NCBI RefSeq assembly: GCF_009834125.1
Contig: NZ_CP047146.1
Span: forward strand, 8,524,501 to 8,588,500
Origin: Streptomyces sp. GS7
GTDB taxonomy: Bacteria > Actinomycetota > Actinomycetes > Streptomycetales > Streptomycetaceae
DNA: 64,000 bases
Direction: 5' to 3'
A program made the translations under genes and the position numbers. Of this stretch, positions 9,642 through 18,660 are shown piece by piece. Position 1 is the stretch's first letter; every line of letters begins with the position of its first letter. A model generated the notes under the pieces. The model made no database searches, was not told the DNA's origin, and saw nothing but the letters and a program-made list of their open reading frames with translations.

Positions 9642-9807
9642 CCGTCGTCACCTCCCCCGCCCCGCTCGCTCACATTTCCGGTGACTGTCTGCGACCCTAA
9701 CCCCCGGCACTGACAATCGGCCCGGCCCGGTATCCACTCGCAACACCCCGTTCACGACCGGCCCCGCGCGATCTGTACACAATGGGCCGTCGACACAGGG
9801 GGGAACC

Positions 9808-11004
9808 TTGATCCGCTTCGAGCACGTCACCAAGCGCTACGCCGACGGCACCACGGCCGTCGACGACCTCTCCTTCGAGGTCGCCGAGGGCGAACTCATC
9901 ACCCTCGTAGGCCCGTCGGGCTGCGGCAAGACCACGACCATGAAGATGGTGAACCGGCTCATCGAGCCCACCGGCGGACGCATCCTCCTCGACGGCGAGG
10001 ACATCGCCGCCGCCGACCCCGTCGAACTGCGCCGCCGCATCGGCTATGTCATCCAGCAGGTCGGCCTCTTCCCCCACAAGACCGTCCTCGACAACACCGC
10101 CACCGTCCCGCACCTCCTCGGCCGGCCCCGCAAGCAGGCCCGCGCCCGCGCCGCCGAACTCCTCGACCTGGTCGGCCTGGACCCGTCGGTGTACGGCGAC
10201 CGCTACCCCGACCAGCTCTCCGGCGGCCAGCGCCAGCGCGTCGGCGTTGCCCGCGCGCTCGCCGCCGACCCGCCCGTCCTGCTGATGGACGAGCCGTTCG
10301 GCGCGGTCGACCCGGTCGTCCGCGAGCACCTCCAGAACGAGTTCCTGCGGCTCCAGTCGACGCTCCGCAAGACGGTCCTGTTCGTCACCCACGACATCGA
10401 GGAGGCGGTCCGCCTCGGCGACCGCATCGCCGTCTACGGTGCCGGGCGCATCGAGCAGCTGGACACCCCCGCGACCGTCCTGGGCGCCCCGGCCACCCCG
10501 TACACCGCGGAGTTCGTCGGCGCCGACCGCGGTCTCAAGCGCCTCTCGGTCACCCCCGTCGAGGCCGCCGACCTCGAAGAGCCGCCGGTGGTCCGCGCGG
10601 ACGACCCCGCCGAGCGGGCCGCCGAACGGCTCGCCGCCGCCGGCGCCCCCTGGGCGGTCGTCCTGGACGGCGACGGATCCCCGTACGGCTGGGTCCCGGC
10701 CACCGCCCTCACCGGCACCGCGGGCGAGCCCGCCCCGCAGGACGCCACCGTTCGCGCGCACGCCCGCCGGATGGACGCCTGGCTGCCGCTCGGAGCGCCG
10801 CTGCGGCAGGCGCTCAGCACGATGCTCCAGCACGACGCCGGGTGGATAGCGGTCCGCGACGGCGACCGTCACCTGGGCGTCCTCACCCCCGCCCGTCTGC
10901 ACTCCGCACTGCGCCGCGCCACCACCGCGGACGCCGCCGGCACCCCGCGCGGCGAGGTCGCCCTCGACACGGTCCCGGAAGCCGACGCGTCCTTGGGAGC
11001 CTGA
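9808..11004 (+). CDS. Osmoprotectant ABC transporter ATPase with C-terminal CBS region
   Basis: 398 residues from TTG 9808, preceded by an A/G-rich ribosome site (AGGGGGGAA) 5 nt away. ABC ATPase domain (about 1-240): Walker A 'VGPSGCGKTTTMKM', signature 'LSGGQRQRVGVARAL', Walker B 'VLLMDEPFGAVDP' and switch His in 'VLFVTHDIEEA'. The C-terminal part carries CBS-like sequence ('GWIAVRDGDRHLGVLTPARL'). In related transporters CBS modules gate transport by ionic strength, so osmotic control at protein level is likely. It is unusual that the ATPase is transcribed divergently from its permeases; in many actinobacteria all four genes are in one operon. Confidence 0.93.
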   Translation: MIRFEHVTKRYADGTTAVDDLSFEVAEGELITLVGPSGCGKTTTMKMVNRLIEPTGGRILLDGEDIAAADPVELRRRIGYVIQQVGLFPHKTVLDNTATVPHLLGRPRKQARARAAELLDLVGLDPSVYGDRYPDQLSGGQRQRVGVARALAADPPVLLMDEPFGAVDPVVREHLQNEFLRLQSTLRKTVLFVTHDIEEAVRLGDRIAVYGAGRIEQLDTPATVLGAPATPYTAEFVGADRGLKRLSVTPVEAADLEEPPVVRADDPAERAAERLAAAGAPWAVVLDGDGSPYGWVPATALTGTAGEPAPQDATVRAHARRMDAWLPLGAPLRQALSTMLQHDAGWIAVRDGDRHLGVLTPARLHSALRRATTADAAGTPRGEVALDTVPEADASLGA

Positions 11005-11090
11005 TCCGGGGCTCCGGCGCGGCGCCGGGGCGATCCGCCCCGACGCGCCCGCGGCCGGGGACCGTCCGACGGGTCGGGGCCGGACCGGCG

Positions 11091-11585
11091 CTACGCCCGC
11101 GCCGCCCCCGGGCCGTCGTCGTCACCCTCGCCGCCCTCCGGCAGCTTGCAGACCCGCTCCAGGAACATCGCCGCGGCGATCACCGCGGCGCCGGCCAGCA
11201 CCGACAGCCCGGCGTAGATCGCCTGGGTGCGGCGCGGACCGACGTCCAGCCCGGAGGTCAGCAGGAAGACCCCGACCCCGCCGTACAGCCCGGCGACCAG
11301 GGACGCCACCAGCGCGCTCGCCTGGCCGCAGATCACCGCGCGGGCGGCCATCAGCGGTTCGATGCCCTTCGCGTCCGGCCGCCGCTCCCGCTGGGCCCGC
11401 AGCCCCGAACGGATCGAGACCGCCATGGCGGCCAGCACCACGGCGATCAGCGCCAGCACGATCGGCGCCGCCACCGGCACACCGGGCAGCGTCCCGTAGG
11501 AGTCCCACAGCCGGGCGCCCGCCCAGGCCAGGACCCCGGCCACCACGAACAGCCCGACCAGCACCTTGATCCGTAGCTGCTTCAC
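11091..11585 (-). CDS. DUF3180 membrane protein
   Basis: About 164 residues from GTG 11585, which has GAGGGG about 11 nt upstream; the longer frame from 11666 has a poor Arg/Gly-rich extension. Four predicted membrane helices: 'VLVGLFVVAGVLAWAGARLW', 'VPVAAPIVLALIAVVLAAMA', 'VICGQASALVASLVAGLYGG' and 'AIYAGLSVLAGAAVIAAAMF'. This is the DUF3180 protein commonly found next to folK in actinobacteria; its function is unknown. It lies downstream of folK on the same strand with a 200-bp gap. Confidence 0.85.
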   Translation of the reverse strand: MKQLRIKVLVGLFVVAGVLAWAGARLWDSYGTLPGVPVAAPIVLALIAVVLAAMAVSIRSGLRAQRERRPDAKGIEPLMAARAVICGQASALVASLVAGLYGGVGVFLLTSGLDVGPRRTQAIYAGLSVLAGAAVIAAAMFLERVCKLPEGGEGDDDGPGAARA

Positions 11586-11788
11586 CGAGCGATCGCCCCT
11601 CGTACCGTTCCGGCCATGCCTGCCGCGATGGCCCCGTCTGCCGTCTTGGGCCACACCTGCCGGCATGGCCGCGAGTCCGTCCCGTACGCGCGTATCGGCA
11701 CCGCGCCGGGCGCACGCCTCAGTAGATCAGCGCACCCCGGCATCCCGCCGCGTCGTCGCCGTACGCGACCGACCCGCAACCCTAACGA

Positions 11789-12448
11789 CTACTCCGGCAG
11801 CCGCAGTTCCAGGTCCGGGCGACGGATCACGCCCGCGCTGCCGACGGCCGACAGCAGCGCGGCCACCGCACCGCGCCCGGGGACCTCCGCCGCCGGGTCG
11901 ACGTCGTGCCACGGCACCAGGACGAACGCCCGCTCATGGGCCCGCGGATGCGGCAGCGTCAGCCGGGGGTCCTGGGAGACCACGTCCTGGTAGGCGAGGA
12001 TGTCCACGTCGATCGTGCGCGGCCCCCAGCGCTCGTCCCGCACCCGCTCGAAGGCTTCCTCGATGGCGTGCCCGCGCTCCAGCAGGGACTCCGGCGGCAG
12101 CGTCGTCTTGATCAGCACCACGGCGTTGAAATACGACGGCTGCGAACCGGGGTCGACGCCCCACGGCTCGGTCTCGTACACCGGCGAGACGGCCTTGACC
12201 CGCAGTCCGGGGGTGTCCTCCAGCGCGTCCACGGCGCCCTGGAGGGTCTCCAGGCGGTTGCCGAGATTGCTGCCCAGCGAGATCACGGCGCGCTTGGGGT
12301 TGGAGAGCGTCACATCGGCGGCGTCCACCTGCTCCACCACGGAGGCGGGCACCGGCTGGACGGTCGGGTCACCGAAGTGGTCGGCGGGGGCGGGGCGGGA
12401 CGCGCCGGCGCCGCCGGGCATGGGGGTGGGGTGGCGGGTGGGTTTCAT
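11789..12448 (-). CDS. folK: 6-hydroxymethyl-7,8-dihydropterin pyrophosphokinase
   Basis: 219 residues. Transfers pyrophosphate from ATP to 6-hydroxymethyldihydropterin, the step before dihydropteroate synthase. The HPPK core starts at about 50 ('KRAVISLGSNLGNRLETLQG') and includes 'SPVYETEPWG', 'RWGPRTIDVDILAY' and 'LTLPHPRAHERAFVLVPW', all family hallmarks. About 50 N-terminal residues ('MKPTRHPTPMPGG') are a disordered extension common in Streptomyces. The start overlaps the folB stop by 4 bp, implying translational coupling. Confidence 0.95.
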   Translation of the reverse strand: MKPTRHPTPMPGGAGASRPAPADHFGDPTVQPVPASVVEQVDAADVTLSNPKRAVISLGSNLGNRLETLQGAVDALEDTPGLRVKAVSPVYETEPWGVDPGSQPSYFNAVVLIKTTLPPESLLERGHAIEEAFERVRDERWGPRTIDVDILAYQDVVSQDPRLTLPHPRAHERAFVLVPWHDVDPAAEVPGRGAVAALLSAVGSAGVIRRPDLELRLPE

Positions 12449-12804
12449 GCTCGACTCCGAGTGATGGTGATGGTCACGTCATCGAAGGGGACGGTGATCG
12501 GTGCGTCCGGCTTGTGGACCACCACCTCCACCTCGTGCACCCCCTCGTGCTTCAGGCACTGGTCGGCGATGCGCTCCGCCAGGGTCTCGATGAGGTCGAC
12601 GGGCTCGCCTTCGACGACGGCCACCACCTCCTCGGCGACGACGCCGTAGTGGACGGTCTTCCCGAGATCGTCGGAGGCCGCCGCCGGGCGGGTGTCCAGG
12701 CCGAGCACCAGGTCCACGATGAAGGTCTGGCCTTCCTCGCGCTCCCGGGGGAACACCCCGTGGTGCCCCCTGGCCTTCAGCCCACGCAGCGCGACACGAT
12801 CCAC
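12445..12804 (-). CDS. folB: Dihydroneopterin aldolase
   Basis: 119 residues from GTG 12804, chosen because a GGGAG site lies a few bases upstream and because homologues begin at 'VDRVALRGLKARGHHGVFP'; a longer frame to 12867 is possible. Converts 7,8-dihydroneopterin to 6-hydroxymethyldihydropterin. Family marks: 'GHHGVFPREREEGQTF', 'VHYGVVAEEVVAVVEG' and 'DLIETLAERIADQCL'. The catalytic Lys region is 'VEVVVHKPDAPI'. The 3' end overlaps folK by 4 bp, so the pathway's two consecutive enzymes are co-translated. Confidence 0.95.
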   Translation of the reverse strand: MDRVALRGLKARGHHGVFPREREEGQTFIVDLVLGLDTRPAAASDDLGKTVHYGVVAEEVVAVVEGEPVDLIETLAERIADQCLKHEGVHEVEVVVHKPDAPITVPFDDVTITITRSRA

Positions 12805-13147
12805 GCGAATCACTCCCACTGGTCCGGCACCTCTGGCGCCACTGTTCGTCGGATTCCGGGCAGCCACCAGACGCGTCCGGCAGCGCTGCCCTGTTCGAAT
12901 CTACCTGCGAGCACCGACATTGCTCGCCCATGGGGGCTATGGACAAGGCCCCGTTCTGCTGCTAAGCCGTGTCGCGCAGGCAGCCCGGCAGGGAGAGCGG
13001 GAGATCGTCCGCGCGCCTCTTACCCGCGATCTCCCGCCCCACCCCTACCCGTACGGCACTTGGCTCGAACGGGTGCGCCCAGACCGGCGCGCTGACACCG
13101 CGACGCCGGCGGCCGGCCGGGCCCGGAGGCTGCGCTTGTGCATCCGC
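12805..13147. other. Intergenic stretch upstream of folB, no gene seen
   Basis: About 340 bp without convincing coding sequence. It contains the hairpin at 12997-13037 after the NTF2-like gene, and the folB promoter must lie in the folB-proximal half. A TAGATT hexamer on the minus strand (12898-12903) resembles a -10 box, but I see no matching -35, so I do not call a promoter. Confidence 0.5.
12997..13037 (-). terminator. Hairpin after the folP/NTF2-like operon
   Basis: 11-bp perfect inverted repeat (12997-13007 and 13027-13037) with a 19-nt loop, about 110 bp past the NTF2-like stop. It probably ends transcription of the folP unit and separates it from folB-folK. Confidence 0.6.
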
Positions 13148-13636
13148 TCACATGGCGCCCGCGGGGCCGTTCTCCTCGCTCTCGTCGTCGTCCTCGTCCT
13201 CGTCGTCCTCGCGGTCCGCCAGCACCGGCGACCCGTGGTGCGACCAGACCCGCCAGCCGTCCTCCGTGCGCTTGAAGACGTTGGTCGCCACGACCAGCTG
13301 GCCGATCAGCGGCCCCACCGAGCCGTCGTCCTCGGCCGGGCCGCCGCTGAGGATGTTCTCCGTGCACGTCACCAGGGCGGTGTCGCCGATGACGTCGATC
13401 TCCACATCCGTCAGGAAGAACTGGATGTACTCGGTGTTCGCCATGATCAGCGCGTACGAGCGGAGCACCTCCCCGCGCCCGCGCAGCACCGGCCACCCCG
13501 GGTGGACCACGCTCACCTGACCGTCCAGCCACAGCTCGGACAGCGCCTCGTGATCCCCGCGCTCGATGGTCTCGTACAGCGTGGTGTTCGCCTGCTCGAC
13601 CAGCTCGATGTCCGTCCGTGGGCCCAACCCGCTCAC
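13148..13636 (-). CDS. NTF2-like (SnoaL/ketosteroid isomerase fold) protein coupled to folP
   Basis: 162 residues from GTG 13636. The start codon overlaps the folP stop in a GTGA, so it is translated with folP. The fold is the cone-shaped NTF2-like domain: 'DIELVEQANTTLYETIERGD', 'LWLDGQVSVVHPGWPVLRG' and 'DGWRVWSHHGSPVL'. The C-terminal 25 residues are a striking acidic tail (about 17 Asp/Glu). Similar proteins sit between folP and folB in other streptomycetes. A folate-related enzymatic or binding role is plausible from position only; no catalytic residues can be assigned. Confidence 0.85.
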   Translation of the reverse strand: MSGLGPRTDIELVEQANTTLYETIERGDHEALSELWLDGQVSVVHPGWPVLRGRGEVLRSYALIMANTEYIQFFLTDVEIDVIGDTALVTCTENILSGGPAEDDGSVGPLIGQLVVATNVFKRTEDGWRVWSHHGSPVLADREDDEDEDDDESEENGPAGAM

Positions 13637-14586
13637 TTCGTCCCCGTCGTGTTCACCGTCGTCGTACCGCTCGCCACGTCCGCACCGGACACACCGGTGC
13701 CCCGGGTCGCCTCCGCCGTTCCTGCCACTTCTGCCGCGTCCTCGACAGCACGGGCCACCCGCACCGCGTCCGCGCTCGCCCTGACCTCGTGCACCCGCAC
13801 CGCCCAGGCCCCCTCTCGCGCCACGATCGCCGACACCGCCGCGGTCGCGGCATCGCGCTCCCGGGCCGGCGGTGGAGCGGCACCCTCGCCGCCTGCCAGC
13901 ACCCTGCCCAGGAACCGTTTTCTCGATGCGGCCACCAGCAGCGGCCGGCCAAGCGCCCGCAGCCGCGGCAGATGGGCCACCAGCGCCAGGTCGTGCCCGG
14001 CGTCCTTGGCGAAGCCCAGGCCCGGGTCTATGACGATCCGCTCCGGGTCGATGCCGCCGGCGACCGCGCGCTCCATGCTCCGCGCCAGCTCGTCGACGAC
14101 CTCGCCGACGACGTCCCCGTATACCGCGCGGTTGTTCATGTCGATGGACTGGCCGCGCCAGTGCATCACCACGAACGGGACGTGGTGGGAGGCGACCACC
14201 GGCACCATGTCCGGATCCGCGGCGCCCGCGCTCACGTCGTTGACCAGGCACGCCCCGGCCTCCACCGCCTCCTCGGCGACCGAGGCGCGCATCGTGTCGA
14301 CGGAGACCACGACACCGGCCGCGGCCAGCTCCCGGACCACCGGGACGACCCGGCGCAGCTCCTCGCCCTCGTCCACCCGGGCAGCGCCGGGGCGGGTCGA
14401 CTCGCCGCCGACGTCCACCATGTCGGCGCCCTGCGCCACGAGGTCCAGACCGTGTTTGACGGCGAGTTCGGTGTCGAACCACAGGCCGCCGTCGGAGAAC
14501 GAATCGGGCGTCACATTCACGACGCCCATCACCGCGCAGCGGTCCCAGTCCGGCAGTCCGGCCACCCGGCCACGCAAGGTACTCAT
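13633..14586 (-). CDS. folP: Dihydropteroate synthase
   Basis: 317 residues from ATG 14586. Condenses hydroxymethyldihydropterin pyrophosphate with p-aminobenzoate. The signature 'VMGVVNVTPDSFSDGG' is at the N-terminus; 'DMVDVGGESTRPGA', 'VVSVDTMRASVAEEAVEAGA', 'LVNDVSAG', 'RIVIDPGLGFAKDAGHDLAL' and 'LLVAASRKRFLG' complete the TIM-barrel active site. The C-terminus carries an extra 30 or so Ala/Thr/Val-rich residues. The target of sulfonamides; no obvious resistance insertion is visible. Couples to the NTF2-like gene. Confidence 0.96.
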   Translation of the reverse strand: MSTLRGRVAGLPDWDRCAVMGVVNVTPDSFSDGGLWFDTELAVKHGLDLVAQGADMVDVGGESTRPGAARVDEGEELRRVVPVVRELAAAGVVVSVDTMRASVAEEAVEAGACLVNDVSAGAADPDMVPVVASHHVPFVVMHWRGQSIDMNNRAVYGDVVGEVVDELARSMERAVAGGIDPERIVIDPGLGFAKDAGHDLALVAHLPRLRALGRPLLVAASRKRFLGRVLAGGEGAAPPPARERDAATAAVSAIVAREGAWAVRVHEVRASADAVRVARAVEDAAEVAGTAEATRGTGVSGADVASGTTTVNTTGTK

Positions 14587-14698
14587 GGCACCAGCGTAGG
14601 CCGTGTGCCGACCGGCCGGATTGCCGCCGCCCACTGGCCGTATCCCCCGTGGGGCAGGCCCGTCGCCCGGTCCGCCCGGTGCGCCGTACGGGATGCCG

Positions 14699-16549
14699 CT
14701 ACGCGACCTTCTCCAGCGCGCCGGCCGCCAGCACACTGTGCTCCTCATGGGCGCACGGCCGCGGCTCGGGCGCGTTGCGGCGGCGCAGCGCGCGCGGCAG
14801 CCCCAGCTCCAGATAGCCCTCGGCCTGGAGCGCCGCGAGGCCGATCCGCGGAATGTCCCGGCTGTTGCGGAAGACCACGAAACGCGGCTCCCAGCGTGGC
14901 TGGAACTTGTCGTTGAACTTGTAGAGCGACTCGATCTGGTACCAGCGGGACAGGAAGATCAGCATCGCCCGCCAGAGCCGGATGACCGGCCCCGCGCCCA
15001 GCTTCTCGCCGCGCTCCAGGGAGGAGCGGAAGACCGCGAAGTTCAGCGACACCTGCTTGACCCTGAGGTCCGGCGCCGCCTGCAGGGCGGCGACGATCAG
15101 CAGCTCGTTCATCCCGGGGTCCGCGCCGCGGTCCCGCCGCATCAGCTCCAGGGAGATCCCGTCCCGGCCCCACGGCACGAAGTGCTGCATCGCCTTCAGA
15201 TCCCCGTACGGCCCGGCCTCCTCGCCTTCGGCGGGTGCCAGGTGCGCGGTGGCGATCACCGCGTCGCCGTCGGCCGCCGCGTCGATCCGGCCCAGCGCCA
15301 TGGAGAACCCGCGCTCGGTGTCGGTGTCCCGCCAGGCGTCGGCGGCCTTCTGGATGCGCTCCAGCTCCTCGGGCTCCAGATCGCGCACCCGCCGCACCCG
15401 GGTCTGGTAGCCGTTGCGCTCGATACGCTTGACCATCTGCCGGACGTTGCGCATCGCGCGCCCGGAGAGGGTGAAGTCGGCGACGTCCACGATCGCCTCG
15501 TCGCCGAGTTCCAGGGCGTCCATCCCGGTCTCCCGGGTCCACACCTGGCCGCCGGTCTCGCTGCACCCGGTGACCGCCGGGGTCCAGGAGTGCGCCCGCG
15601 CCTCCTCCATGAACCGCTCGATGGCGCCCGGCCACGCCTCGACGTCCCCGATCGGGTCGCCGCTGGCGAGCATCACCCCGGAGATCACCCGGTAGCAGAC
15701 CGCGGCCTTGCCGGACGGGGAGAAGACCGCGCCCTTGTCCCGGCGCAGCGCGAAGTAGCCGAGCGAGTCCCGGCCGCCGTGCCTGGTCAGCAGCTCCCGC
15801 AGCCGCTGCTCGTCCTCGTCGGTCAGCCGGGCCGCGGGGTGCTCGGGGCGGAAGGCGAGGTACGCGGTGGTGGCGGCGGTCAGCAGACCGAGTGCGCCCA
15901 GGGAGTAACCGACGGTGTAGTCAACGCCGTTGGTATAGCTGACGGGTCCCTCGAAGCCGACGAGGCCCCAGAGAACGTGTTCGGCGCGCTCCCAGAAGGA
16001 GGGCGAGCCGACGATCTTGTGCGGGTGGGAGCTGACGATCACCATGCCGATGCCGAAACTGACACCGCCGAGGGCGACGAGGTTGGCCACCGCCTTCCAG
16101 CGGCTGCGCGGGTCGGGCAGGGCCGCGAATTCCCGGCGATGCCACAGCAGGAACACCAGCAGCGCCAGCGAGAGCACCGCTCCGAAAACGGAGTGGCGGT
16201 ACACGAGCTGAGCGGCGATCCCGAAGGGGAGCAGTGCCACCGCCGCACCCCACGCCCGCCGCTTGCGACGCTTGAGCCCGTGAGCCAGAAGGAGCAGGAG
16301 AATGCCGACGACAAGGGAGGCGGAGGCCGCCAGCGGGCTCACCGCGCCCGGCAGCACCTCGGCCACCGCGTGCACCCGGCTGTACCGGAAACGCGGGAAG
16401 ATACCGGCGACCAGATTCAGCAGTCCGACCACCACTCCGGCCGTCCCGACGAGGCCCGGTACCGTCTCGGACCGAGGGCCGCGGAGCCAGCGTGGCGCAC
16501 GCCACGCAACCGTCTCCGACTTTTCGCCATCTAGCCTGTCAGACATCAC
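14699..16549 (-). CDS. MprF/LysX-like lysyltransferase (DUF2156) membrane protein
   Basis: 616 residues. The N-terminal 240 residues hold about six membrane helices ('VPGLVGTAGVVVGLLNLVAG', 'LVVGILLLLLAHGL', 'VALGGVSFGIGMVIV' and others). The C-terminal cytoplasmic half is the DUF2156 GNAT-like domain that transfers an aminoacyl group from tRNA to phosphatidylglycerol in MprF: 'DKGAVFSPSGKAAVCYRV', 'GVMLASGDPIGD', 'AIVDVADFTLSGRAMRNVR' and 'GISLELMRRDRGADPGMNEL'. Likely role is modification of membrane lipid or a related substrate, altering surface charge. The shorter membrane part suggests a synthase with limited or no flippase. Substrate not proven. Confidence 0.85.
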   Translation of the reverse strand: MMSDRLDGEKSETVAWRAPRWLRGPRSETVPGLVGTAGVVVGLLNLVAGIFPRFRYSRVHAVAEVLPGAVSPLAASASLVVGILLLLLAHGLKRRKRRAWGAAVALLPFGIAAQLVYRHSVFGAVLSLALLVFLLWHRREFAALPDPRSRWKAVANLVALGGVSFGIGMVIVSSHPHKIVGSPSFWERAEHVLWGLVGFEGPVSYTNGVDYTVGYSLGALGLLTAATTAYLAFRPEHPAARLTDEDEQRLRELLTRHGGRDSLGYFALRRDKGAVFSPSGKAAVCYRVISGVMLASGDPIGDVEAWPGAIERFMEEARAHSWTPAVTGCSETGGQVWTRETGMDALELGDEAIVDVADFTLSGRAMRNVRQMVKRIERNGYQTRVRRVRDLEPEELERIQKAADAWRDTDTERGFSMALGRIDAAADGDAVIATAHLAPAEGEEAGPYGDLKAMQHFVPWGRDGISLELMRRDRGADPGMNELLIVAALQAAPDLRVKQVSLNFAVFRSSLERGEKLGAGPVIRLWRAMLIFLSRWYQIESLYKFNDKFQPRWEPRFVVFRNSRDIPRIGLAALQAEGYLELGLPRALRRRNAPEPRPCAHEEHSVLAAGALEKVA

Positions 16550-16686
16550 TTTCCCGTCGCCCCGGTCGAGAGAACGTGCGAGCCTAGTCGCAGCATCTGG
16601 ACTTTTGCGCCCTGTATGACGGCGTCATAGGGCTCGGGGTTCCACTTGCGGTACGGATGGCCCGGCCGCCCGGAAGAAAGCACCAC

Positions 16687-17802
16687 ATGGGTCTCACCAG
16701 CAAGAAAGTGCTGCTTCTTGCCATCCTGTTCGCGGTGGCACTGTTCGCCCTCACGGTATGGCTGTGGCCGCGGCTGTCCAAGGGGAACTGGCGCGCGGTG
16801 CTCGGCCGCATCGGGCTGCTCTTCGCCACGCAGATCTCGCTCTTCGCGGCGATCGGCCTGTTCGCGAACAACATGTTCGGTTTCTACGCCTCCTGGGCCG
16901 ACCTCTTCGGCCAGGAGCAGCAGCCCGGCATCGTCACCAACTACAAGTCCGGACCGAACGGCACCAACCTGAAGATGCTGGGCAACGAGCGCCTGAGCAT
17001 CCAGGGCGCCTCCATGCCGACCACCGCCGGCCGGCTCGACAAGGTGCTCGTCCACGGCCAGAAGTCCAAGATCAACAGCCCGGCGTACGTCTACCTGCCG
17101 CCGCAGTACTTTCAGCAGCGGTACGCGAACAAGAAGTTCCCCGCGGCCGTGATCCTCACCGGCTACCCGGGCACCGCCGAGGCGCTCTACAAGAAGCTGC
17201 ACTACCCGCAGACCCAGTTCGACATGCTCCGGGAACAGAGCATGCAGCCGACCGTCCTCGTGATGATGCGGCCCACCGTCGCCCCGCCCCGGGACACCGA
17301 GTGCGTGGACATACCGCGCGGTCCGCAGACCGAGACGTTCTTCACCCAGGACCTGCGCCACAGCCTCTCCAGCGAGTACCGCATCGGCAAGGACGCCAAG
17401 AGCTGGGGCATCATGGGCGACTCCACCGGCGGCTACTGCGCCCTGAAGATGACCATGCGCCACCCCAACTCGTTCTCCACGGCCGTCTCCCTCTCCGGTG
17501 ACTACAAGGCGCCCATCGACACCACCACCGGCGACCTCTTCGGCGGCAGCGCCCAGCTCAAGCGGGAGAACGACCTCCTGTGGCGGCAGAAGCACCTGCC
17601 CGGTCCCCCGGTGAACCTGCTGGTCACCAGCAGCAGGCACGGCGAGGGCAACTACAAGAACACGCTCAAGTTCATCGAGGGCACCAAGTCGCCGTCCCGC
17701 GTCGCGTCGATCATCCTCGACAGCGGCGGCCACAACTTCAACACCTGGCGCCGGGAGATCCCCGCCGCCCTCCAGTGGATGGGCAACCGCCTCTCGGTCT
17801 GA
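16687..17802 (+). CDS. Membrane-anchored esterase (antigen 85/esterase D fold)
   Basis: 371 residues from ATG 16687 with GGAAGAAAG about 7 nt upstream. Two N-terminal membrane helices (about 8-29 and 42-62), then an extracytoplasmic alpha/beta hydrolase domain. The nucleophile elbow is 'IMGDSTGGY' (Ser246) and the general-base His lies in 'SGGHNFNTWRREI' near the C-terminus. Resembles the esterase family related to mycolyltransferases. The substrate is unknown; the neighbouring MprF-like gene, divergent from it, suggests an envelope role. A very strong terminator follows. Confidence 0.85.
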   Translation: MGLTSKKVLLLAILFAVALFALTVWLWPRLSKGNWRAVLGRIGLLFATQISLFAAIGLFANNMFGFYASWADLFGQEQQPGIVTNYKSGPNGTNLKMLGNERLSIQGASMPTTAGRLDKVLVHGQKSKINSPAYVYLPPQYFQQRYANKKFPAAVILTGYPGTAEALYKKLHYPQTQFDMLREQSMQPTVLVMMRPTVAPPRDTECVDIPRGPQTETFFTQDLRHSLSSEYRIGKDAKSWGIMGDSTGGYCALKMTMRHPNSFSTAVSLSGDYKAPIDTTTGDLFGGSAQLKRENDLLWRQKHLPGPPVNLLVTSSRHGEGNYKNTLKFIEGTKSPSRVASIILDSGGHNFNTWRREIPAALQWMGNRLSV

Positions 17803-17830
17803 CGCCACGGCGCCCGGCCCCCACAGCCGA

Positions 17831-17876
17831 AAGCGGCCCGGTGCCCGCAGCACACGCTGCGGGCGCCGGGCCGCTT
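17831..17876. terminator. Strong hairpin terminator after the esterase gene
   Basis: 20-bp near-perfect stem (17831-17851 with 17856-17876, one T-G pair) and a 4-nt loop. Lies between the convergent esterase and folE genes. Confidence 0.9.
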
Positions 17877-17945
17877 CTCGTTCGCCGTACGGGCACCGCG
17901 GCGGGCCAGGGGCGCGCGCCGGCGAGGGGCTACGGGTGGGCCGGG

Positions 17946-18551
17946 TCAGCGCGCCAGTATCAGGCTCATCGCCTCGGCTCGGGTCGCCGGGTCGCGGAGC
18001 TGCCCGCGCACCGCGGAGGTGGTCGTCTTGGCACCCGGCTTGCGCACCCCGCGCATCGTCATGCACATGTGCTCGCACTCGATGACCACGATCACCCCGC
18101 GCGGCTCCAGGATCTCCATCAGCGAGTCCGCGATCTGCGTGGTCAGCCGCTCCTGGACCTGCGGGCGCCGGGCGAACACGTCGACCAGCCGGGCCAGCTT
18201 GGACAGCCCGGTGATCTTGCCGTCGGTGGACGGGATGTAGCCGACGTGGGCCACTCCGACGAACGGGACGAGGTGGTGCTCGCAGTTCGAGACCACCTCG
18301 ATGTCCTTGACCAGCACCATCTCGTCATGACCGATGTCGAAGGTGGTGGTCAGCACGTCCTCGGGCTTCTGCCAGAGACCGGCGAACAGCTCCTTGTACG
18401 CCCGTGCCACCCGCGCCGGCGTCTCCAGCAGGCCCTCGCGGTCCGGGTCCTCGCCCACCGCGATGAGCAGCTCGCGGACGGCGTTCTCGGCGCGCTTCTC
18501 GTCAAACGTGCCGATCTTGCTGTCGACGTCCAGCGTCACAGGGTCCGTCAT
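17946..18551 (-). CDS. folE: GTP cyclohydrolase I
   Basis: 201 residues from ATG 18551. First committed step of pterin synthesis, GTP to dihydroneopterin triphosphate. Family residues: '[20 protein letters not shown]', zinc-binding '[20 protein letters not shown]' (Cys plus two His), '[20 protein letters not shown]', '[12 protein letters not shown]' and the third zinc ligand in '[16 protein letters not shown]'. The length is normal. It lies downstream of ftsH but is separated from it by a 17-bp-stem hairpin, so it probably has its own promoter or receives read-through only. Confidence 0.97.
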   Translation of the reverse strand: MTDPVTLDVDSKIGTFDEKRAENAVRELLIAVGEDPDREGLLETPARVARAYKELFAGLWQKPEDVLTTTFDIGHDEMVLVKDIEVVSNCEHHLVPFVGVAHVGYIPSTDGKITGLSKLARLVDVFARRPQVQERLTTQIADSLMEILEPRGVIVVIECEHMCMTMRGVRKPGAKTTTSAVRGQLRDPATRAEAMSLILAR

Positions 18552-18590
18552 TGGTGCCTCGTTCCTTCTGCGCCCGCTCGAAAACGCGGA

Positions 18591-18629
18591 GTGCCGCGCC
18601 CCCCAGGCTAAACCTGGGGGGCGCGGCAC
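18591..18629 (-). terminator. Hairpin between ftsH and folE
   Basis: 17-bp perfect stem (18591-18607 and 18613-18629) with a 5-nt loop, 30 bp past the ftsH stop and 40 bp before the folE start codon. Likely a terminator or attenuator between co-oriented genes. Confidence 0.85.
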
Positions 18630-18660
18630 GTATTCCGGGGCGCCCGGGCGGGCGCCGGGC

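Noticed and set aside
12898-12903. TAGATT as the folB -10 box
   Set aside because: No -35 element at a suitable distance.
13148-14482. A 444-residue frame joining the NTF2-like protein to upstream sequence
   Set aside because: The upstream part is a shadow of folP; the NTF2 domain starts at GTG 13636, where it overlaps the folP stop.
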